DNA of 64,000 bases from Alphaproteobacteria bacterium. GTDB lineage: Bacteria > Pseudomonadota > Alphaproteobacteria > Micropepsales > Micropepsaceae. Location: contig JANXXU010000024.1 in assembly GCA_025350465.1 (NCBI GenBank), forward strand, positions 1-64,000, read 5' to 3'. This document shows positions 17,533 to 24,464 of this stretch, piece after piece (positions within the stretch are counted from its first letter, which is position 1; every line of letters begins with the position of its first letter). The notes beneath the pieces were generated by a model. The model had not been told where the DNA came from. It made no database searches and saw only the letters and a list, made by a program, of their open reading frames with translations. The translations under genes and the position numbers were made by a program.

Positions 17533-18240
17533 ATGCTCGCTTATTCAACCGTCTCAATCGAACGCCGCCAAACGGCGCAGGCCACGGTCATTCCGTTCCG
17601 CACGGCCAATTTCTCGGACGCCGCTCCCGGAATTCAGCTCAAACTCGCAAAACATCGGACAGTGTTTTTGGTCGGTGACGACGCCGAACGCTTCTTCGAA
17701 GTCGAATCGGGCGCCGTCATGCTCTATCGCATCTTGGACGATGGCCGCCGCCAGCTCGTTGAAGTCGTGTTTTCAGGCGGCATTTGCGGCTTGACCTCTG
17801 GCATCGCCTACGAGTCATGTTGCGAAACCCTGATGCCGTCCGTTTTGCGGAGTTACAAGCGCAACGAGCTTTCGCGTTGCGACGGCTTGCGGGCGCGCAT
17901 CATGGAACGCCTGCAAGGCCAACTCGCCGCCATGCACGATCATGCCGTGTCGCTCGGCCGCAAGACCGCGGAAGAGCGCGTTTGCACGTTGATCTTGAGG
18001 CTCCGCGACATCGACGAGGCGTCGAAGTCGGTCGAGCCGGAGAATACGCAATGCTCCGTTGAACTGCCGATGACGCGCACCGAAATCGCAGACTATCTGG
18101 GTCTCACACTTGAAACCGTCTGCCGGACGCTGAGCGAACTTGTTCGCCGCAAGCTCGTTGAAGTCGGCCAGAGGAAATCCGAAATCCGGGTGCCGGATTT
18201 GGGAAAATTGCGCCGCGCCGCCTGTTGGGATCTATGCTGA
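17533..18240 (+). CDS. CRP/FNR-family regulator with a cysteine in the recognition helix
   Basis: This 235-residue CRP/FNR protein lacks an N-terminal iron-sulfur cluster motif. AGGAGAAGG precedes the ATG at 17533. It is paralogous to the regulator at 831-1523 and shares its Cys-x11-Cys-Glu pair in the beta-roll. The recognition helix reads ETVCRTL, so the Ser of the usual E-x2-S-R is Cys (about residue 197). The protein ends in two further cysteines. A FixK-like role under redox or oxygen control is likely, but the ligand is unknown. It lies between the receiver and beta-CASP genes. Confidence 0.88.
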   Translation: MLAYSTVSIERRQTAQATVIPFRTANFSDAAPGIQLKLAKHRTVFLVGDDAERFFEVESGAVMLYRILDDGRRQLVEVVFSGGICGLTSGIAYESCCETLMPSVLRSYKRNELSRCDGLRARIMERLQGQLAAMHDHAVSLGRKTAEERVCTLILRLRDIDEASKSVEPENTQCSVELPMTRTEIADYLGLTLETVCRTLSELVRRKLVEVGQRKSEIRVPDLGKLRRAACWDLC

Positions 18241-18266
18241 CGGTCCTCATGAACCGGTAGTGACCG

Positions 18267-19652
18267 ATGCCCATAAATCTGCAGTTCTTGGGCGCGGCCG
18301 GAACAGTAACCGGTTCCAAATATTTGTTGCGCGCCGAAGGGCGCCAGTTGCTTGTCGACTGCGGACTCTTTCAGGGCTTCAAGTCGCTACGCCTGCGCAA
18401 CTGGGCGGAGCCGCCGTTCGAGCCTGCTGAAATTGCCGCCGTAATTCTGACGCATGCGCACATCGACCATTCGGGCTATCTGCCGGTGTTGGTGAAGCGC
18501 GGATTCCGCGGCCAAATCTATTGCACCGAGGCGACGTCGGACCTTTGCCATATCATGCTTCCCGACAGCGCCAGGCTTGCCGAGGAAGATGCCGAGCGCG
18601 CCAATCGGCATGGTTACACCAAACACAAGCCCGCCTTACCGCTCTACTCGGAGCGTGACGCCGAGGCGGCGCTTCGCCATATCGTCACTGTTCCGTTCCA
18701 TCATGAGATCAAGCCGATCGAATCGCTGAGCGTGAGCCTCACGCCCGCCGGTCACATTCTGGGCGCGGCGAGCGTTCGCGTTTCCAACGGTCAAACGTCG
18801 CTTGTCTTCAGCGGCGATCTTGGCCGCTACCACGACAGCATTATGCGCCCGCCCGAAACCGTGACGAGCGCCGACTTTCTCGTGGTCGAATCTACGTACG
18901 GCAACCGGCACCACGAACAAACCGATCCCAATCGCAAACTTGCCGAGATCATCGAACGAACGGCGAAACGCGGCGGAACGGTGATCATTCCCGCCTTCGC
19001 GGTCGGACGCACCCAAGCGCTGCTCTTGTCGATCGCACGATTGAAAGCGGACGGGAAGATTTCCAAGGACCTGCCGGTCTATTTGAACAGCCCGATGGCG
19101 ATGGATGCGACGGACATCTATCGTCGACATCGCGCCGAACACCGGCTGAGCGTGGCCGAATGCGAAGCGTCGTGTCGAGTGGCGAAGTTCGTCAACTCGA
19201 TCGAAGAGTCGAAGCAGCTGAACGAATCGCGCGAGCCAAAGATCTTGATCGCCGGCAGCGGCATGGCGACCGGCGGGCGCGTCGTCCATCATTTGGCGGC
19301 GTTCGGCCCGGATCCGAAAAGTTCGATCGTGTTCGCAGGCTTCCAAGCCGGCGGAACGCGCGGTGCCGCGATCCTGGCGGGCGCTAGCGAGGTGAAGATT
19401 CATGGCAACTACGTGCCGATCCGCGCTGAAGTTTTTGCACTCAGCAATCTGTCGGCACACGCTGATGCCGGAGAGATTTTGCAGTGGTTGCACGGATTCG
19501 AGCACGCACCGAGGCGCACGTTCGTAACGCACGGCGAGCCATCTGCTGCCGACGCACTGCGCTTGCGCATACACGATGAGCTCGGCTGGGAGGTTCACGT
19601 GCCGGAGCATCTCGAAGTGGCGGAACTTGAGAGCAAAGGTGGGCGCGCTTAG
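18267..19652 (+). CDS. MBL-fold beta-CASP metallohydrolase (RNA-processing type)
   Basis: This 461-residue protein has the metallo-beta-lactamase metal motif THAHIDHSG, later metal ligands (GHILGA, SGDLG) and the beta-CASP and RMMBL-type C-terminal motifs (SGMATGGR, HADAGE). It resembles the CPSF73/YsH1-like bacterial family that cleaves RNA. It is flanked by two CRP/FNR genes, with only 26 bp before and 3 bp after, so it is probably co-transcribed with them. A post-transcriptional role in the low-oxygen response is my inference. Confidence 0.87.
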   Translation: MPINLQFLGAAGTVTGSKYLLRAEGRQLLVDCGLFQGFKSLRLRNWAEPPFEPAEIAAVILTHAHIDHSGYLPVLVKRGFRGQIYCTEATSDLCHIMLPDSARLAEEDAERANRHGYTKHKPALPLYSERDAEAALRHIVTVPFHHEIKPIESLSVSLTPAGHILGAASVRVSNGQTSLVFSGDLGRYHDSIMRPPETVTSADFLVVESTYGNRHHEQTDPNRKLAEIIERTAKRGGTVIIPAFAVGRTQALLLSIARLKADGKISKDLPVYLNSPMAMDATDIYRRHRAEHRLSVAECEASCRVAKFVNSIEESKQLNESREPKILIAGSGMATGGRVVHHLAAFGPDPKSSIVFAGFQAGGTRGAAILAGASEVKIHGNYVPIRAEVFALSNLSAHADAGEILQWLHGFEHAPRRTFVTHGEPSAADALRLRIHDELGWEVHVPEHLEVAELESKGGRA

Positions 19653-19655
19653 ACC

Positions 19656-20402
19656 ATGGCTGATCCGCCTGCCAACGATTCTATCGGGTTGGCCGCCAGC
19701 TTCGGCCGAACGCCGTCGCCGTGCGACCATTGCGGCGCGCGTGCGCGCAGCTTTTGCGACGTATTGAAGGGGCAGGAATTCCACCAACTTGCGGCGATTG
19801 CCCTGTCGCGCTCCTTCGAACCGCGTCAGACGATCATTCAAGAAGGCGATCCCGCGGACTTTTTGATGAACGTCACTTCCGGGGCCGTGAAGATCTTTCG
19901 CGCTTTGCCCGACGGCCGCACTCAGGTCGTCGGCTTCTTGGGAGAAGGCGACTTCATGGGCATGCCTCCCGGCGAGGGGTATACGGTGAGTGCGGAGTCC
20001 GTGACGGCCGTCGAAATCTGTACGTTCCCCAGGCGCTCCTTCGAGCGCCTGCTGAAGGAGTTTCCATCGCTTGAGCGGCGACTGTTCGAGCTTGTTTCAA
20101 ATGAGATCGCCGCCGCGCACGACCACATGCTGCTCCTTGGGCGAAAGACGGCGCGCGAGCGCGTCGCAAGCCTTCTCGTGCAGATGGCGGCAAAAGAGCA
20201 TTGCGGCAACGTGCATAAGCCTTGCGTCAAGTTGGCGATGACACGCGCCGAAATGGCGGACTATCTCGGCCTTACGATGGAAACTGTCAGCCGAACGCTC
20301 TCGACATTCCGTCGTACCGGACTCATCCTCGCACAATCGCCAGACCAGCTGCTTCTCTTGCGGCTCGACGCCCTGAGACGCATTGCCGCCGGCGCAGACT
20401 GA
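19656..20402 (+). CDS. fnrN: FNR-type oxygen-sensing regulator (FnrN/AadR-like)
   Basis: This 248-residue CRP/FNR regulator has Cys23, Cys26, Cys34 and a central Cys122, the set needed to hold an oxygen-labile 4Fe-4S cluster. The recognition helix is ETVSRTL, predicting TTGAT half-sites. The N-terminal spacing CDHC-x7-C resembles FnrN/AadR rather than E. coli FNR. It starts 3 bp after the beta-CASP gene. It probably binds the boxes found in this window, in parallel with FixLJ control. Confidence 0.92.
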   Translation: MADPPANDSIGLAASFGRTPSPCDHCGARARSFCDVLKGQEFHQLAAIALSRSFEPRQTIIQEGDPADFLMNVTSGAVKIFRALPDGRTQVVGFLGEGDFMGMPPGEGYTVSAESVTAVEICTFPRRSFERLLKEFPSLERRLFELVSNEIAAAHDHMLLLGRKTARERVASLLVQMAAKEHCGNVHKPCVKLAMTRAEMADYLGLTMETVSRTLSTFRRTGLILAQSPDQLLLLRLDALRRIAAGAD

Positions 20403-20475
20403 AGGCGGTCGACACGGCAGACTACCAAGCGGCGTCTCCGTCCAGTTTTTGTGCGACGCTTGGGAGGGGCATGTC

Positions 20476-21735
20476 GTGAGGTATTTCACTCGCCGTAATT
20501 TGTTGCTTGCCGGCGGTGCATTGGCGGTCAGTGCGGGTGTCGGCTTGCGGCCTGGCGACCGGGGCGAAGGCGGGCACGCGCCATATTTTGCGCGTATGTC
20601 GGCGGCGCTGAAGAGAGCCGGCGTTGCTCAGCCCACGCTTGTTGTCGATCGCCAGCGCCTGGAACAAAACATTGCGACGGTGTGCAAGGCTTTGGCATCG
20701 ACGCCACTGGCGCTGCGCGTCGTCACAAAATCCTTGCAAGCGCCCGCTTTGTTGGAGGCCGTTTTGGCGGGGTGCAAAACCGACCGCCTCATGGTCTTTA
20801 ACGGCGTGATGCTCGATGAAGTGGTCCGCACCCAGCCTGGGGCGGACGTGCTTCTCGGACGGCCGTTGCCGGCGATACAAATCGACGAATTCTTGCAGCG
20901 TCACGCCGCGAATGAGGCTCCTGCCGCGCATCCCCAATTGTTGGTCGACAGCCCGGAGCGCCTAAATCAGTATGTTGCCATCGCCCGCGCGCGAGCGACT
21001 CCAATACGGATCAATCTGGAGATCGACGTGGGTTTGCATCGCGGCGGCCTTGCGGATTCCGACGCGGTGGCGGCCCTGCTGGAGCTTGCAAAGACCGAAA
21101 AATTGGTCGAGGTCACGGGGCTCATGGGCTACGACGCCCAGGTTCAAGGCGTTCCCTTCCCCAATGCCGAATTGGTCCGCGTGAAGGAGCGATATGCCAA
21201 GGCGCGTGCGGTGCTCATTTCGAAACTTGGCGGCGATCCGAGCAAGTTGACACTCAACACCGCAGGAAGCCCAACCTATGCGATGCATCTGGACGACAGG
21301 ATCGCCAACGAGGTCGCGATCGGATCCGGCTTTGTCAAACCGATGAATTTTGACCTCGACACCCTCTCGCAACACGTCCCGGCTGCGTTCATCGCCGAGC
21401 CGGTACTGAAAGCACTGGACCAAGCGCTTATTCCAACGATCGAATCCTTGGCCGGCACTCTGGACGTTCTGGACCCAAACAGCCGCCGCGGCTTCTTTGC
21501 TTATGGCGGGTATGGCGACGCCGAGCCTGTGTCGCCCGCCGGACTTGAGTTCAGTCCCCTCTACGGCGGGCGGGCGATGCTCACCGGCTCAGCAAAGGTT
21601 GATTTGAAGCAAGACGACTTTATTTTCTTCCGCCCAAGGGAGAGCGAAGGCGTTTTCCTGCAGTTTGGCGATCTCGCCGTCTATGATGGCGGAGAGATTG
21701 TCGCGCGTTGGCCGACATTTCCTGTGGCAGCCTGA
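20476..21735 (+). CDS. exported alanine racemase/D-threonine aldolase-family PLP protein
   Basis: This 419-residue protein has an N-terminal twin-arginine-like leader (RRNLLLAGGALAV) followed by a fold III PLP barrel. The PLP lysine is likely the Lys of VVTKSLQ. A D-serine dehydratase/D-threonine aldolase-like C-terminal domain contains paired metal-ligand-type motifs. It may act on D-amino acids in the periplasm. The GTG at 20476 was chosen because GGGAGGGG is at 20462-20469 and the leader begins there. The longer frame overlaps fnrN and is unlikely. Confidence 0.75.
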   Translation: MRYFTRRNLLLAGGALAVSAGVGLRPGDRGEGGHAPYFARMSAALKRAGVAQPTLVVDRQRLEQNIATVCKALASTPLALRVVTKSLQAPALLEAVLAGCKTDRLMVFNGVMLDEVVRTQPGADVLLGRPLPAIQIDEFLQRHAANEAPAAHPQLLVDSPERLNQYVAIARARATPIRINLEIDVGLHRGGLADSDAVAALLELAKTEKLVEVTGLMGYDAQVQGVPFPNAELVRVKERYAKARAVLISKLGGDPSKLTLNTAGSPTYAMHLDDRIANEVAIGSGFVKPMNFDLDTLSQHVPAAFIAEPVLKALDQALIPTIESLAGTLDVLDPNSRRGFFAYGGYGDAEPVSPAGLEFSPLYGGRAMLTGSAKVDLKQDDFIFFRPRESEGVFLQFGDLAVYDGGEIVARWPTFPVAA

Positions 21736-21741
21736 AATCTC

Positions 21742-21915
21742 ATGCCTCAAGAAACGCCGGCGGCTGCAAAGAAGAACCGTTCGGCGGGAAGCCATGGTAT
21801 CCTGCGGGTCACACGTGCCAAAATTCACAGAATTCTGTCGGGGCGTTCGCCGGTTACCCGCAGTATGTCCGACTATATTGCGATGACCAGCTCACGCGAA
21901 GGAACCGTCCCATGA
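21742..21915 (+). CDS. possible 57-residue basic upstream ORF
   Basis: This small open frame encodes a basic, lysine- and arginine-rich peptide with no recognised domain. Its stop overlaps the start of the next gene as ATGA, a pattern of translational coupling. There is no clear ribosome binding site, so it may be chance. Confidence 0.2.
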   Translation: MPQETPAAAKKNRSAGSHGILRVTRAKIHRILSGRSPVTRSMSDYIAMTSSREGTVP

Positions 21916-22217
21916 CGCGATACCGCTCGGGCGCCGCAATTGCGGCAATCGCCTTTGTTTCGACTTCGATGGCGACGGCCGCGACGCCCGCCACAAATGC
22001 GCCGCCGTCGAAATACGCCGAACAATGTACAGCGCTCGAGGCACAGTGGAATTCGGTGTTGCGGGCGCACGAAGCGGACAAATATTTCGCCAAAGCCAGC
22101 CGAGAATCCGAGAAGGGCCACGCCGATTGCAAGTCACCGAAGCTGGCAACGCAGAAGAGCGGCGTCGGTCACTTCAAGAACGCGCTCAAATTGATCGGCG
22201 TCAAAGCGGAAATTTAA
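21912..22217 (+). CDS. small secreted protein of unknown function
   Basis: This 101-residue protein has a signal peptide (about residues 1-23, ending near ATA) and a mature helical domain with two cysteines (EQCTALE and HADCKSP) that could form a disulfide. No family was recognised. The start at 21912 gives a clean signal peptide, whereas the longer frame adds an unlikely N terminus. Confidence 0.6.
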   Translation: MTRYRSGAAIAAIAFVSTSMATAATPATNAPPSKYAEQCTALEAQWNSVLRAHEADKYFAKASRESEKGHADCKSPKLATQKSGVGHFKNALKLIGVKAEI

Positions 22218-22388
22218 CAAGCGAGCGGCTTTGCCGCCGAGTTGCCCATGCATTTGCGCGCCCGGGCTCACGTCCCAAAACCCATAGGTTGACGCCAAAA
22301 TCGACACTCGCCGCGCCGCCATGATAGAAGAGCGCGCAAATCGCCAACACGGGCGACTCGCAACTCTTGAAGCGGGAGGAATCGCCAA

Positions 22389-22997
22389 ATGGGCACGGTG
22401 GCAAGACTAGGACGCGCGGTTTCGAGCATGATGCTCGTCGCGGTCATTGGCGGTTTTCTCTCTGCGTGCAGCGTCAACGCCATTCCAACCGACGCGGAGC
22501 AGGCCAAGGCCAAATGGGCCGACGTGATGAACCAATATCAACGCCGCGCCGATCTCATCCCGAACTTGGTCGCGACGGTCAAGGGCTATGCGCAGCAGGA
22601 GAAGACCGTACTCGAAGATGTGACGAACGCGCGAGCGCGGGCGACCTCCGTTCAGATCAACGCCGACACCATCACCGACCCCGAGGCCTTCAAGAAGTTC
22701 GAGGAGGCGCAGGCGCAACTCTCCGGCTCGCTCGGTCGCTTGCTTGCCGTCTCGGAAAACTATCCCGACCTCAAATCTAATCAGAATTTTCTAGCGCTGC
22801 AGTCGCAACTCGAAGGCACGGAGAACCGCATCGCCGTCGCGCGCCACGACTACATCGAAGCCGTGCGGATCTATAATACGGACCTGAAGACCTTCCCCAC
22901 AATGTTGTGGGCGTGGACGTTCTATTCCTCCTACAAGCCGATGCAGGAGTTTACCGCCTCCGACGAGGTCAAGACGCCGCCCACGGTCAAGTTCTAA
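22389..22997 (+). CDS. lemA: LemA-family lipoprotein
   Basis: This 202-residue LemA protein has an N-terminal lipobox (FLSACS), the typical YQRRADLIPNLV helix and a coiled-coil core, ending in a short tail. The cellular role of LemA proteins is poorly known. They are often encoded with TPM-domain proteins, as here. It leads an operon with the genes at 23011 and 23783. Confidence 0.92.
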   Translation: MGTVARLGRAVSSMMLVAVIGGFLSACSVNAIPTDAEQAKAKWADVMNQYQRRADLIPNLVATVKGYAQQEKTVLEDVTNARARATSVQINADTITDPEAFKKFEEAQAQLSGSLGRLLAVSENYPDLKSNQNFLALQSQLEGTENRIAVARHDYIEAVRIYNTDLKTFPTMLWAWTFYSSYKPMQEFTASDEVKTPPTVKF

Positions 22998-23010
22998 CGC
23001 CGCGCGCACG

Positions 23011-23775
23011 GTGGTCCGCCACGCGTTCTTCGCCGTCTTCGCGTTGATCTTTACGGTCTGCGCCGCCGCGGCGCAGACGCTGAGTTTCCCCGCCCTCACC
23101 GGTCGCGTCGTCGACGACGCCGGCATTCTCGATGCGGGGACGCGCGCCGAGCTCACGCAGACGTTGGCCGCGCTCGAAAGCAAGACGACGGATCAGCTCG
23201 TCGTGGTCACGCTCAAATCGCTGCAAGGCACCTCGATCGAGGATTACGGCTATCAGCTCGGCCGCGCCTGGAAGATCGGACAGAAGGCCAAGAATAACGG
23301 CATCCTCTTGATCGTGGTGCCGGGCGAGCGCCGCGTGCGCATCGAGGTCGGCTATGGCCTCGAAGGCACGGTCACCGATGCGATCTCGAAGCTGATCATC
23401 GAGGATTCGATCGTTCCGCGCTTCAAGGCCGGCGACTTTTCCGGCGGCATCAAGCGCGGCGTCGAAGACATCGTGCAGGTGTTGACGGGCGATGCCGCAG
23501 AGTGGCAGCAGCGGGCCGTGCAAAGCGTTGCGCCCGATACGAGCCAAAGCGGCGGCGGCTGGCCCGTCGCCGCATTGGTTCTGGCCGGTGTTGGGCTCCT
23601 CATCTTCTGCGCCCTGGTCTCGGGCTTCATTTGCCAGATCATTTTTCAGATTCTCTTCATGATGCTCTCGTCCGGCGGCGGCTCGTCGCGCAGTGGCGGA
23701 TCGTGGTCGGGCGGCGGCGGCTTCGGCGGCGGCGGCGGTTCGTTCGGCGGCGGCGGCGCCTCGGGAAGCTGGTGA
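23011..23775 (+). CDS. TPM-domain membrane protein with Gly-Ser-rich tail
   Basis: This 254-residue protein has a signal peptide, a TPM phosphatase-like domain (about residues 30-150), one transmembrane helix (about residues 188-215) and a glycine-rich C terminus (GGGSSRSGG and [11 protein letters not shown]-type runs). Such proteins are usually called YgcG family. The start is GTG at 23011, 13 bp after lemA. It is probably translated with its neighbours. Confidence 0.9.
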   Translation: MVRHAFFAVFALIFTVCAAAAQTLSFPALTGRVVDDAGILDAGTRAELTQTLAALESKTTDQLVVVTLKSLQGTSIEDYGYQLGRAWKIGQKAKNNGILLIVVPGERRVRIEVGYGLEGTVTDAISKLIIEDSIVPRFKAGDFSGGIKRGVEDIVQVLTGDAAEWQQRAVQSVAPDTSQSGGGWPVAALVLAGVGLLIFCALVSGFICQIIFQILFMMLSSGGGSSRSGGSWSGGGGFGGGGGSFGGGGASGSW

Positions 23776-23782
23776 GGAACGC

Positions 23783-24391
23783 GTGATCGACGCAACCGAC
23801 AAAGCGCGCGTCTCGGCCGCGATCAGAAAAGCGGAAGCCGCGACGGCGGGTGAAATCTTCTGCGTCATCGCGCAGCGCTCGGGCGACTATCGCCTGATAC
23901 CCCTCGCGTGGGCGGCGGGCGTTGCGCTGTTCGCGCCTCTCCCGCTGATCTATCTCGCGCACTGGTCGTCCGGCGCGATCTATCTGGCCCAGCTCATGGC
24001 GTTCGCGGCCGTTGCGCTCGCCCTCTCGCACCCCGCTCTCCTCTTCCGCATCGTGCCGCGCCGCACCAAGCACGAGCACGCGCACGCCGTCGCGCTCACC
24101 CAGTTCCTGGCGCAGGGTCTGCACCGGACGGAGCATCGCACCGGCGTCTTGATCTTTGCCTCCGCCGCCGAGCGTTACGCGGAAGTCGTCGCCGACGCCG
24201 GGATCAACGAGAAGGTGGAAGGCGACGTGTGGAACGCGGCGATCGCCGATTTGACCTCAGCGGTCAAGGCCGGGCGGCCCGCCGACGGCTTCGTCGCGGC
24301 GATCGAGCGCTGCGGCGCGGTCCTTGCCGCGCACTTCCCCCCAGGCTCGCTCAACCGCGAAGAATTGCCGGACAAGCTGGTCGAGATTTGA
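23783..24391 (+). CDS. second TPM-domain membrane protein
   Basis: This 202-residue protein begins with a TPM-type motif ([18 protein letters not shown]), then has two transmembrane segments and a soluble C-terminal part. The GTG at 23783 sits 7 bp after the previous stop, behind GAGG. The longer open frame overlaps the Gly-rich tail of the upstream gene in another frame. It completes the LemA-TPM-TPM operon. Confidence 0.85.
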   Translation: MIDATDKARVSAAIRKAEAATAGEIFCVIAQRSGDYRLIPLAWAAGVALFAPLPLIYLAHWSSGAIYLAQLMAFAAVALALSHPALLFRIVPRRTKHEHAHAVALTQFLAQGLHRTEHRTGVLIFASAAERYAEVVADAGINEKVEGDVWNAAIADLTSAVKAGRPADGFVAAIERCGAVLAAHFPPGSLNREELPDKLVEI

Positions 24392-24464
24392 TCGGATGCT
24401 TACGATGGCCGGTCCGACAGAGGAATGGGTCGGAGCCTATCGATAGCGGCGCCAATGGAGCGGC

